A model generated the notes under the pieces. The model saw only the letters and a list, made by a program, of their open reading frames with translations. It searched no databases and had not been told where the DNA came from. Positions 23,961 through 30,653 of a stretch of 35,431 nt of DNA are shown here, piece after piece. This stretch comes from Avoscillospira sp045589035 (lineage in GTDB: Bacteria > Bacillota > Clostridia > Oscillospirales > Oscillospiraceae). The DNA lies in assembly GCA_045589035.1 (NCBI GenBank), contig JAZNFJ010000008.1, forward strand, positions 1 to 35,431, read 5' to 3'. Numbering within the stretch: position 1 is the first letter of the stretch; each line of letters starts with the position of its first letter. Both the position numbers and the translations under genes were made by a program.

Positions 23961-23985
23961 TACACAGCACAGTTCAGTCTGTCAA
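23957..23985 (-). promoter_or_regulatory. Promoter of the GntR/ABC/lipopeptide/symporter operon
   Basis: On the minus strand consensus TTGACA (23985-23980), 17-nt spacer, TATACT (23962-23957). Confidence 0.82.
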
Positions 23986-23992
23986 GCAAAAT

Positions 23993-24025
23993 AAAAACGC
24001 AGACAGTTACAACTGCCTGCGTTTT
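23993..24025 (-). terminator. Terminator of the radical SAM gene
   Basis: An interrupted hairpin: AAAACGCAG and CAGTT arms pair with AACTG and CTGCGTTTT, with one mismatch, and a T-rich tract follows on the minus strand. It begins 7 nt after the stop of the radical SAM gene. Confidence 0.82.
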
Positions 24026-24032
24026 CTTCGCC

Positions 24033-25772
24033 TTATTGCATATTGATCACTTTAACCGATGTTTTTCCGTTTGTTTTTACAATTAAAAGTTCTGACTTTC
24101 CTTGAGAATAAGAATCCAGCGGAAGCTTTCTCATAAAGTCCAAATAGCAGAAATCATAGGTTTTCTGGAGTTTTGCATCTGTCTGAGACGAGCGTATCTC
24201 ATCAGCATCCTTCATAAACTCCAACAGTGCCCGCAGCTGATCTGCCTTCGGATGTACCGCATCACTGACGGTATTGATCAGCTGCTCCATCGGACCGAGC
24301 CTGCGCTTTGCCTGCCCCGGTTTCTTCTCAAGAAAATCCGCATTGTTTCGAACAAAGTCCCGATAGAAGCTCAGTACATCATCTTTATACATCTGGCGAA
24401 CAAAAGGTGTGGCTTTAGATGCCATACGGCACATTCTCGCCCACTTTTTCAAATACCAGTATTGATCGCGCAGAGGTGTATTGAGATTATAGAAGAACGG
24501 AAACAGTTCCTTATGCTGTTTGATCAGTTCCTCTTCCTCCATATAGCCAAAGAACTCTGTGCTGATCTGCTTCGGATCTGTGGGATAGACAAGCTGATCA
24601 AAATACCTATCTGTCAGTTCTGTCCCAGGATTGAACTTGCACAGGGACATGCTCATGTATCCAACACCCATTTCCAGATAATCCAAAAAAAGGTTCAAGG
24701 TTTCCTTAATGTCTGCCTCCGTTTCTTCCGGGAAACCAAACATAAAGAACAGCATTACACCAATTTTTCTCTCACGCAGGAATGTAACCATTTCTCGCAG
24801 ATGTTCTAAATCCAATTTTTTGTTAATGACTTGCTGCATTCTGGTAGAGCCCGTTTCCACGCCCATCTGAATCTGCCGCATTCCACTATTGATCATTTTT
24901 TCCAGCAATTCTTTATTAACACAGTTGACACGAGTTGTACAATCCCATGTAATATCCATCCCGGATTCGTTGATGCGGTCACACACTTCCGATACCAGCC
25001 GGTTATTCACCGTAAAGGCATCATGGGCAAACAGGAAGCTGCGGATACCAAACTTTTCATAATGGTATTTGATTTCCTCAACAATTTTTTCCGGTGTTTT
25101 CAGACGATACTTTCTCTTCCACACGCGGTTGGAGCAACAAAATGTGCAGTTAAAGGGACAACCTCTACCCACATCAATGGGCATATAGTAAGTGGCACTT
25201 CCAATTTTCTCCTCCTGTCTGGGATCTGCAGGAAGTAATCTATCATCCCACTGGGGCAACCCATTCAGATCGCTGACGGGGACAGGAATACCTGTGTTGA
25301 CCACTTTCTCCTCGGATCGGTACCACAGACCAGGAATGGTTTCGTATCCATAACCATCCAGCATCGCCTGTACAAAAGGAACGATCGTATTCTCTCCCTC
25401 TCCGGCGCAAACATAATCAACCCACGGAATCCGCTCCAGAACTTCACGGGGATACAGCGAGGTCAACGGCCCACCCATAACAATGGGCATATCAGGAGAG
25501 AGTTCTTTGATTCTTCTGGCAATACCCAAATTGACATGGAAATACGGCCACATGGTATAGAACGATACGCATTTTGGTTTTCGCGCTACAGCTGCATCAG
25601 AGATTTCTTCGATAAAAGCACGATAATCTCTATCGTAGTTTTCAAATTGATAAAAGCGCAGCACTTCTGCTTCAAAATGATTCTGAAGGAGTACAGTCGC
25701 CAGCAATAATGTGCCATTATTTTCTTTTCTCAAACCTGCTTCTTCCGTAGGATTGATAAACAAAATATCCAT
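24033..25772 (-). CDS. B12-binding-domain radical SAM protein
   Basis: The 579-residue protein has an N-terminal B12-binding-type Rossmann domain (about 1-150; VMGGPLTSLYPREVL, VDYVCAGEGENTI) without an obvious DxHxxG base-off motif, then a radical SAM barrel with the [4Fe-4S] motif C205-x3-C209-x2-C212 in GRGCPFNCTFCC and the SAM-binding GVETGS. A C-terminal region of about 150 residues is unassigned. Such enzymes perform methylations, cyclisations or ring rearrangements. GAGGAGG lies ahead of ATG 25772; the frame is open to 25871 without a ribosome site. The gene stands alone, and its base composition is more AT-rich than its neighbours, which with the adjacent IS hints at transfer. The substrate is unknown. 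Confidence 0.9.
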   Translation of the reverse strand: MDILFINPTEEAGLRKENNGTLLLATVLLQNHFEAEVLRFYQFENYDRDYRAFIEEISDAAVARKPKCVSFYTMWPYFHVNLGIARRIKELSPDMPIVMGGPLTSLYPREVLERIPWVDYVCAGEGENTIVPFVQAMLDGYGYETIPGLWYRSEEKVVNTGIPVPVSDLNGLPQWDDRLLPADPRQEEKIGSATYYMPIDVGRGCPFNCTFCCSNRVWKRKYRLKTPEKIVEEIKYHYEKFGIRSFLFAHDAFTVNNRLVSEVCDRINESGMDITWDCTTRVNCVNKELLEKMINSGMRQIQMGVETGSTRMQQVINKKLDLEHLREMVTFLRERKIGVMLFFMFGFPEETEADIKETLNLFLDYLEMGVGYMSMSLCKFNPGTELTDRYFDQLVYPTDPKQISTEFFGYMEEEELIKQHKELFPFFYNLNTPLRDQYWYLKKWARMCRMASKATPFVRQMYKDDVLSFYRDFVRNNADFLEKKPGQAKRRLGPMEQLINTVSDAVHPKADQLRALLEFMKDADEIRSSQTDAKLQKTYDFCYLDFMRKLPLDSYSQGKSELLIVKTNGKTSVKVINMQ

Positions 25773-25799
25773 GCAAAAACTCCTCCTCATCTTTCCTTC

Positions 25800-25827
25800 A
25801 TTATATTCTTTTTTGCAAAAAAAGCAA
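25800..25827 (-). promoter_or_regulatory. Possible promoter of the radical SAM gene
   Basis: On the minus strand TTGCTT (25827-25822), 16-nt spacer and consensus TATAAT (25805-25800). The IS element begins about 30 bp upstream of the -35. Confidence 0.6.
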
Positions 25828-25875
25828 GTCCCGTCGGCTGAACAGGTCCAGTAAAAACGGACAATAGACAAAACA

Positions 25876-25914
25876 CCCCCTGATGTAGGAAAATGAAAGT
25901 ACTACATCAGGGGG
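25876..25914 (+). repeat. Perfect inverted repeat in IS leader covering the OrfA ribosome site
   Basis: A 13-bp perfect palindrome (25876-25888 with 25902-25914, 13-nt loop). The right arm ends in GGGGG, the only ribosome site for OrfA at ATG 25922. In read-through transcripts the hairpin would hide this site, a known strategy of insertion sequences to limit transposase. Confidence 0.85.
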
Positions 25915-25921
25915 TAAATTT

Positions 25922-26233
25922 ATGCCAAAGAGAAAATACACGCAAATCAAGGCCATAGAACCAGAAATCATAGCTATGCGCGAAGCCGGAAAAACACGAC
26001 GTGAGATTGCAGAACACTTCGGTCTGGAAAAGCGCCAGATTGTTTGGTGGGTAAGCCGTTACAACAAGGCGCAGGCAAAGCTGGCAGCAGGCATTGCACC
26101 TCGTCCCAAAGGTCGTCCACGTAAAGACGCATCATCAAAAGATGTGGTTGCAGAGCAAGCGCATGAGATTAATCGTCTGAAGATGGAGAATAAGTTGCTG
26201 CGGGATTTTCTGCAATTGACAGGAAGGAAGTGA
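25922..26233 (+). CDS. IS3-family transposase OrfA
   Basis: The 103-residue protein has an N-terminal helix-turn-helix (about 10-50; MREAGKTRREIAEHFGLEKR) for binding the ends and a C-terminal leucine-zipper-like helix (EINRLKMENKLLRDFLQL) for pairing with OrfB. ATG 25922 lies 7 nt after GGGGG. It ends in a GTGA overlap with OrfB in the -1 frame. No A-rich slippery site is seen near the overlap, so coupling by reinitiation is more likely than programmed frameshifting. Confidence 0.93.
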   Translation: MPKRKYTQIKAIEPEIIAMREAGKTRREIAEHFGLEKRQIVWWVSRYNKAQAKLAAGIAPRPKGRPRKDASSKDVVAEQAHEINRLKMENKLLRDFLQLTGRK

Positions 26234-27087
26234 GTCCACGAGTAAAATATCAAATCATTCATATGAACCGCAATCGTTATCCGGTATCTGTGATGTGTCG
26301 GTTCTTTAAAGTATCACGCAGCGGTTACTACGACTACGCCAAACGACTGGATCAACCGGCACACGATGCAGCCTTAGCTGGCATCATTCGTGAACAACAA
26401 AAGAAGTGCGACAAGACATATGGATATCGCCGTATGTGGAAGTGGTTAAGAAAGACTAAAAAGATATACCGGAATCCCAAAACCATTCTGCGTATTATGA
26501 AGAAATACGAACTTCTATCTGAAATTCGCCGTCGCAGAAAGTGGAGACAGATGGGACAGCAACTCCACAAATATGAGAATCTGCTGAACAGAGAGTTTCA
26601 AACAGACAGGCCAAACCATAAGTGGGTCACGGATATCTCGTACATCCATACCGGTCAAGGTGTTCTTTACCTGTCCATAATCCGGGATCTGTTTGGCAAC
26701 AGCATTGTCGCATATAAAACAGGAACAACACAGACGGTCAATCTTGTGCTGGACACCATCCGCCTTGCTATGCAAAAGGAAAAGAAAGTCGCTGCAGAGT
26801 TGCAGCTCCACAGCGACCAAGGGAGTCAGTACACCTCACAAGCATACTTTGACCTAACTAAAGAATATGGGATAACGCCGTCCATGTCAAGACGAGGAAA
26901 CTGCTACGATAACGCCATGGCGGAAAATTTCTTCTCTATCCTCAAGACGGAGTGCATCTACAGGCATCTTCCCTCCACCTTTGCTGAGGCAAGAACTTTA
27001 ATTGATAATTACATCCATTTCTACAACAACCAGCGCATCCAGTTAAAAACTGGAGAGGCGCCGCTGACGCTGCGCCTCTCCGTTTAA
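26230..27087 (+). CDS. IS3-family transposase OrfB (DDE integrase core)
   Basis: The 285-residue protein has an HTH_21-like N-terminal region (about 30-90, KKCDKTYGYRRMWKWLR) and an rve-type catalytic core. The DDE triad is complete: Asp in VTDISYIHTG, Asp in HSDQGSQYTS, and Glu in NAMAENFFSILKTE, with the typical SRRGNCYDN motif before it. The C-terminus YNNQRIQLKTGEAPL is usual for the family. The start is GTG 26230, inside the OrfA stop overlap. It appears functional. Confidence 0.95.
   Translation: MSPRVKYQIIHMNRNRYPVSVMCRFFKVSRSGYYDYAKRLDQPAHDAALAGIIREQQKKCDKTYGYRRMWKWLRKTKKIYRNPKTILRIMKKYELLSEIRRRRKWRQMGQQLHKYENLLNREFQTDRPNHKWVTDISYIHTGQGVLYLSIIRDLFGNSIVAYKTGTTQTVNLVLDTIRLAMQKEKKVAAELQLHSDQGSQYTSQAYFDLTKEYGITPSMSRRGNCYDNAMAENFFSILKTECIYRHLPSTFAEARTLIDNYIHFYNNQRIQLKTGEAPLTLRLSV
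27052..27086 (+). terminator. Hairpin at the end of OrfB, possible IS terminator
   Basis: GGAGAGGCG (27052-27060) pairs with CGCCTCTCC (27073-27081), followed by a short T-rich stretch. It overlaps the last OrfB codons. The T-run is short, so it may only protect the 3' end. Confidence 0.45.
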
Positions 27088-27166
27088 AACTTAATATTTT
27101 CCTACCAGGGTGCTTTTTTGTACTGTCCGCACTATCTGGGGCAGTCCAGGCGACTTGTTTCTGTAT

Positions 27167-29485
27167 TTATGCCAGTTTCAGCAGCATTTCCAGAACGCGT
27201 TTTGCGCTGGTTTTCAGATCTTCCAAAGACAGTTTGCCTTCTTTGACCATCTGTACCGTATGCTCCGGCATACCGCAGGCCATCTTCACATCATTGCCGG
27301 CGGCAACCTCTGCATACTGGACACCCAGACCGTACCAGTCGGAAATGACCAGACCGTCAAAGCCCCATTCTTCCCGCAGAATATCCGTCAGCAGTTCCTT
27401 GTTTTCAGAAACACGGACACCGTTGAGGACATTGTAGGAGCTCATAATGGTCCAGGGAGCGGCAGTCTTAACGCAATATTCAAAGCCCCGGAGATAGATC
27501 TCCCGAAGGGCACGCTCGGACACACGGGAATCGGACATCTTTCGGTTGCCTTCCTTGTTGTTGCAGGCAAAATGCTTCAGAGAGGGCGCAATTCCCATAT
27601 CCTGAATGCCCTTGACCATGGCAGAAGCCATGATGCCGGAGATCAGAGGATCTTCGGAATAGTACTCAAAGTTTCTTCCGCAAAGGGGATTTCTGTGGAT
27701 ATTGGCAGCCGGGGTCAGCCAGATGCCGATGTTATTCTCCTTAACTTCCGAAGCACCGGCCTTGCCCACTGCATAGACGGTTTCCGGATCCCATGTACAG
27801 GCCAGCAGGGTGGCGCTGGGGAAACAGGTGGCATAGCCGCCCCGGTTGGGGCGGATTCGCAGACCGGCAGGGCCGTCGGCAGTCATAGCATTGGGAATGC
27901 CGAACTGGGGCAGGTTGCCGATGCCGCCGGTATCGGCGCAGCCACGGTTCAGCTGACCGCCCAGCAGGTGGGCCATCTGCTCCACATCCAGCTGCTCCAT
28001 ATAGTCATCCAGCGTGATTTTGCCCTCAGCCACATAGCGCAGTTGGGGAATGGGAGGATTGGGATCCCAGCAGGAGAAGGTAATGGGCCACTTCTGCTCT
28101 ACAGGCTGCTGACCGTCCCAAGGAATGCAATCCTGCCCCTCCGGAAGTGCCACAGGGGTTTCGTCCACAGGCAGATCTTCAAAGTTGCCGTCTGCCAGCA
28201 GACGTTTTTCCAACAATCTGGGCTGACATTTGGGAGAAAGCTTCTCCAGAACGGTGTTTTCTGCCACAGTATAGATATAATCGGACTGTACCGCATCCCG
28301 GATATTATCGCCCACATAGAAGCGGTAATCACCCTGTTCCAGCACCCATGCACTCTTGCAGACCTTGCCCAGATCGTCATAGGATGCCAGTTCTCTGACA
28401 TGGAAGGTCACGGTCAGCTCCTGACTTTCGCCGGACTGCAGGGTCTTGGTCTTGGCAAAGCCCACCAGAACCTTGGCAGCTTTGCCCAGCTTACCCTGAG
28501 GCGCAGAGCCGTAGACCTGCACCACATGGCGGTCAGCACGGTTGCCGATGTTGGTCACCTTGGCGTTGACGGTAAAGGTGCCGTTTTCTTCCGTCCAGCC
28601 CAGTTCTTCTGTGGTGAACTTGCCGTAACTCAGGCCAAAGCCGAAGGGATAGATGACCTGCTCTTTTGCACCGGGAATGGTTTCAAAATAGCGGTAGCCG
28701 ACAAAAATATCTTCCGTATAGTCGGCATAATCATTTTCGGTAATGAAGTTTTCCGTACCGATATAGGCATCCAGAGGAACGATGGTATCCACCAGTCTGC
28801 CGTTGGGGCAGGCATCGCCGCAGAGCAAATCTGCCATGACCATGCCGCCCTCGATACCGCCCATCCATGTAAAGAGAATGGATTTGACGGTTTCGCTCTC
28901 CTTCAAGGGAGAAATGTCCAGAATTGCGCCCACATTGAGGCAAACCACGCACTTCTTGAAATACTTGGAAATCTGCTCCAGCAACCGCAGTTCCTCAGGT
29001 TTCAGATAATAATCTTCTCTGGCGCGGTCACCAAATTCAGAGGAATAGCGGCACAGTGCCAGGACAGCCGTATTCGTAAAGGCCGCTGCCTGCTGCAGCA
29101 GGTCTTCCGGCACCTCCAGCTCCGGCATGCTGCCGGGCACATCGGTGGTTTCCGGCAGGTTTTCTTTATAAAAGTCACAGAGAGGGGTAAACAGTTCCAC
29201 CTTGCCCCCATTGACCTTACTGTACAAGCCATCCATGAGGTTTTTCTGGTAGGCCGTAGTCACATCACCGCTGCCGCCGCCGCACTTCACATAGTCGATC
29301 TGTGCCTTACCCAGAACCGCCAGCTTCGTACCCTTTGCAAAAGGCAGGCAGTCATCGGTATTTTTCAGCAGGACAGCACCTTCTGCTGCGGTCTTTCTGG
29401 AAAGGGCAATATGTTCCTTGCTGCCGGTCACAAAACCGTCACCCAAAGGCGTGCAGGGCATATACTGAATTCTTTGCCACTTCAT
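27167..29485 (-). CDS. Glycoside hydrolase family 3 enzyme with swapped domain order
   Basis: The 772-residue cytoplasmic enzyme (no signal peptide) likely removes terminal beta-linked glucose or xylose from oligosaccharides. The domain order is unusual: the GH3 C-terminal alpha/beta domain comes first (about 20-290; LSRKTAAEGAVLLKN, GGIEGGMVMADLL), then a fibronectin-III-like domain (about 300-420), and the catalytic barrel last (about 480-770). The barrel has TADGPAGLRI, the LKHFACNNKE motif and the nucleophile D716 in VISDWYGL. Permuted GH3 enzymes are known from rumen Clostridia such as Ruminococcus albus. The start is ATG 29485, 9 nt after GGAGG. Substrate unknown. A promoter lies at 29523-29551. 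Confidence 0.94.
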   Translation of the reverse strand: MKWQRIQYMPCTPLGDGFVTGSKEHIALSRKTAAEGAVLLKNTDDCLPFAKGTKLAVLGKAQIDYVKCGGGSGDVTTAYQKNLMDGLYSKVNGGKVELFTPLCDFYKENLPETTDVPGSMPELEVPEDLLQQAAAFTNTAVLALCRYSSEFGDRAREDYYLKPEELRLLEQISKYFKKCVVCLNVGAILDISPLKESETVKSILFTWMGGIEGGMVMADLLCGDACPNGRLVDTIVPLDAYIGTENFITENDYADYTEDIFVGYRYFETIPGAKEQVIYPFGFGLSYGKFTTEELGWTEENGTFTVNAKVTNIGNRADRHVVQVYGSAPQGKLGKAAKVLVGFAKTKTLQSGESQELTVTFHVRELASYDDLGKVCKSAWVLEQGDYRFYVGDNIRDAVQSDYIYTVAENTVLEKLSPKCQPRLLEKRLLADGNFEDLPVDETPVALPEGQDCIPWDGQQPVEQKWPITFSCWDPNPPIPQLRYVAEGKITLDDYMEQLDVEQMAHLLGGQLNRGCADTGGIGNLPQFGIPNAMTADGPAGLRIRPNRGGYATCFPSATLLACTWDPETVYAVGKAGASEVKENNIGIWLTPAANIHRNPLCGRNFEYYSEDPLISGIMASAMVKGIQDMGIAPSLKHFACNNKEGNRKMSDSRVSERALREIYLRGFEYCVKTAAPWTIMSSYNVLNGVRVSENKELLTDILREEWGFDGLVISDWYGLGVQYAEVAAGNDVKMACGMPEHTVQMVKEGKLSLEDLKTSAKRVLEMLLKLA

Positions 29486-29522
29486 AAATCCGTACCTCCA
29501 AAGGTCATTTTCAGACGGTTTC

Positions 29523-29551
29523 ATTGTAAAAGTCACCTTTCCAAAAGTCAA
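29523..29551 (-). promoter_or_regulatory. Promoter of the GH3 gene
   Basis: On the minus strand TTGACT (29551-29546), 17-nt spacer, TACAAT (29528-29523), about 40 nt before the start codon. Confidence 0.75.
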
Positions 29552-29624
29552 CGCACTCTTTACGATTTATTCATCACTTTTCCAATTCTGTGACATATAA
29601 TGTAGATGCGAGGAGGCGATGGCT

Positions 29625-29678
29625 ATGATATGGACATTCGATGTCAATCAGGGTAGCCACGCGTGGTGCGTGGCGTAG
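29625..29678 (+). CDS. Possible 17-residue leader peptide
   Basis: ATG 29625 lies 8 nt after a full AGGAGG and reads MIWTFDVNQGSHAWCVA before TAG. It contains two Trp and one Cys. It may be a leader peptide for attenuation, or chance coding in a structured RNA. No homologue is recognised. Confidence 0.3.
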   Translation: MIWTFDVNQGSHAWCVA

Positions 29679-29734
29679 GCGAAAGCCTGTTGGGCGGCCT
29701 GTCCGCTTGCCTGCACGACATCAACGGAAGAAAG

Positions 29735-29768
29735 AAACGCTTGCTGTATCCGGAACAGCAAGCGTTTT
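29735..29768 (+). terminator. Strong terminator upstream of the methyltransferase gene
   Basis: A perfect 13-bp stem (29735-29747 with 29754/29755-29766, 7-nt loop) ending in TTTTT. It lies 67 nt before ATG 29835, with no coding gene of normal size upstream, so it probably acts on a leader or small RNA. Confidence 0.9.
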
Positions 29769-29805
29769 TGCTTTCTGTGTTTGATTTTCCATGGAAATAT
29801 GATAA

Positions 29806-29811
29806 TATAAT
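29806..29811 (+). promoter_or_regulatory. Possible -10 box of the methyltransferase operon
   Basis: TATAAT at 29806-29811 with TTGATT at 29781-29786, spaced 19 nt. The long spacer makes it uncertain. If real, the operon can be read independently of the structured leader. Confidence 0.35.
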
Positions 29812-29834
29812 AAGATAAAACAGGAGGGGTTTGT

Positions 29835-30653
29835 ATGGTACTGCTCTGTCCTGTCTGCGGACAGGCTCTGACCAGACAACTGAATAGCTGGCTATGCCCC
29901 AATCGCCACAGCTTTGACATCGCAAGACAGGGTTATGTCAACCTATTGACTGTGGACAAAAAGCATGCCAAACACCCCGGTGACACCAAGGAGCAGGTAG
30001 CTGCCCGGAAGGCCTTTCTGGATGCCGGCTATTATGCCCCCATCGCCCGAAAGATAGCGGAACTGACCGTTCCCTTTGCACCCAAGGCGGTGCTGGATGC
30101 CGGTTGCGGCGAGGGTTACTATCTGACCTGCCTGCAGGAACACTTGCCCCAGACGGAATTTGTCGGCATCGATATTTCCAAAGATGCCGTTCGCTTTGCC
30201 GCTGTGCGGAACAAAAATGCCCTCTGGCTCACCGGTACGGCAGCCCATCTTCCCTTCCCCGACTGCAGCTTTGACGGTATCATTTCCATGTTCGCCCTGA
30301 CCATGGAAGAAGAATATGCCCGTGTGCTGACCGATGGCGGCTGGTATCTGCAGGTCATTGCCGGAGCAGAGCATCTTATGGGGCTGAAATCCATCATCTA
30401 TCCGGAAATTCTGCGAAAAGAAAAGACCCTGCAGCCGGAACTGAAGGGTTTCAGACTGGAGAAGAGCGAAACGCTGGAGTTTTCCTTCACTTTGGACGAC
30501 CCGCAGCAGATTGGAAATCTTTTGAGCATGACACCCCACTTCTTCCGCATCTCCAAGGAGGGTGCTGCCAGACTTTCCGAAACCACAACCCTGACCGATA
30601 CCGCACAGGTGATATTCAACCTTTACCGCAAGGAGGACTCCCATGCTGGATAA
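29835..30653 (+). CDS. RlmA-like rRNA guanine-N1 methyltransferase
   Basis: The 272-residue protein starts with a four-Cys/His zinc finger (LCPVCGQAL and WLCPNRHSFDIARQGYVNLL), the hallmark of RlmA(I)/RlmA(II), which methylate G745 or G748 in 23S rRNA. The SAM-dependent methyltransferase fold follows, with motif I VLDAGCGEGYY and EFVGIDISKDAV. RlmA(II) (TlrB) methylation affects tylosin-type macrolide binding. AGGAGGGG precedes ATG 29835. It overlaps prfA by 11 nt, so it is the first gene of a translation-related operon. It is not PrmC: the NPPY motif and PrmC N-domain are lacking. Confidence 0.88.
   Translation: MVLLCPVCGQALTRQLNSWLCPNRHSFDIARQGYVNLLTVDKKHAKHPGDTKEQVAARKAFLDAGYYAPIARKIAELTVPFAPKAVLDAGCGEGYYLTCLQEHLPQTEFVGIDISKDAVRFAAVRNKNALWLTGTAAHLPFPDCSFDGIISMFALTMEEEYARVLTDGGWYLQVIAGAEHLMGLKSIIYPEILRKEKTLQPELKGFRLEKSETLEFSFTLDDPQQIGNLLSMTPHFFRISKEGAARLSETTTLTDTAQVIFNLYRKEDSHAG

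Larger units (their letters stand above)
25858..27129 (+). mobile_element. IS3-family insertion sequence
   Basis: Two overlapping transposase frames are bordered by imperfect inverted repeats of about 35-40 bp. The left end begins CGGACAATAGAC and contains GTAGGAAAAT; the right end read inward on the other strand begins CGGACAGTAC and also contains GTAGGAAAAT. The outer limits are set where similarity ends and could be off by several bases; no clear 3-4 bp target duplication is seen. Both frames look intact, so the element may be active or recent. It sits between the radical SAM gene and the 3' end of the GH3 gene and breaks neither. Confidence 0.88.
29596..29768 (+). ncRNA. Candidate structured leader RNA or small RNA upstream of the methyltransferase operon
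   Basis: A TATAAT box (29596-29601, weak -35) precedes a GC-rich stretch that folds by eye into a closing stem GATGTC/GACATC (29640-29645 with 29717-29722) around three hairpins: GCCACGC/GCGTGGC (29656-29674), AGGC-GAAA-GCCT with a GNRA loop (29677-29688) and GCGG/CCGC (29694-29706). A strong terminator ends it at 29768. A 17-codon frame (29625-29678) with AGGAGG 8 nt upstream of its ATG overlaps the first hairpin. I match it to no known RNA family. It could be an attenuator of the downstream operon, a free small RNA or a remnant. This covers most of the 349-nt gap between genes. Confidence 0.4.

Noticed and set aside
25850..27140. A target-site duplication for the insertion sequence
   Set aside because: Flanking bases at the inferred ends (AAAA and CACT) do not match, so no duplication can be claimed.
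27110..29593. An 827-codon open frame on the plus strand opposite the GH3 gene
   Set aside because: It is a mirror of GH3 codon use; composition rich in His, Gln and Gly, no domain, no ribosome site, and it runs into the IS end.
29640..29783. A 47-codon Arg-rich frame through the structured RNA and terminator
   Set aside because: No ribosome site and it reads through a perfect terminator; the base pairing explains the sequence better.
29835..30653. PrmC (release factor methyltransferase), as expected beside prfA
   Set aside because: The zinc finger at the N-terminus and lack of NPPY indicate the RlmA family.
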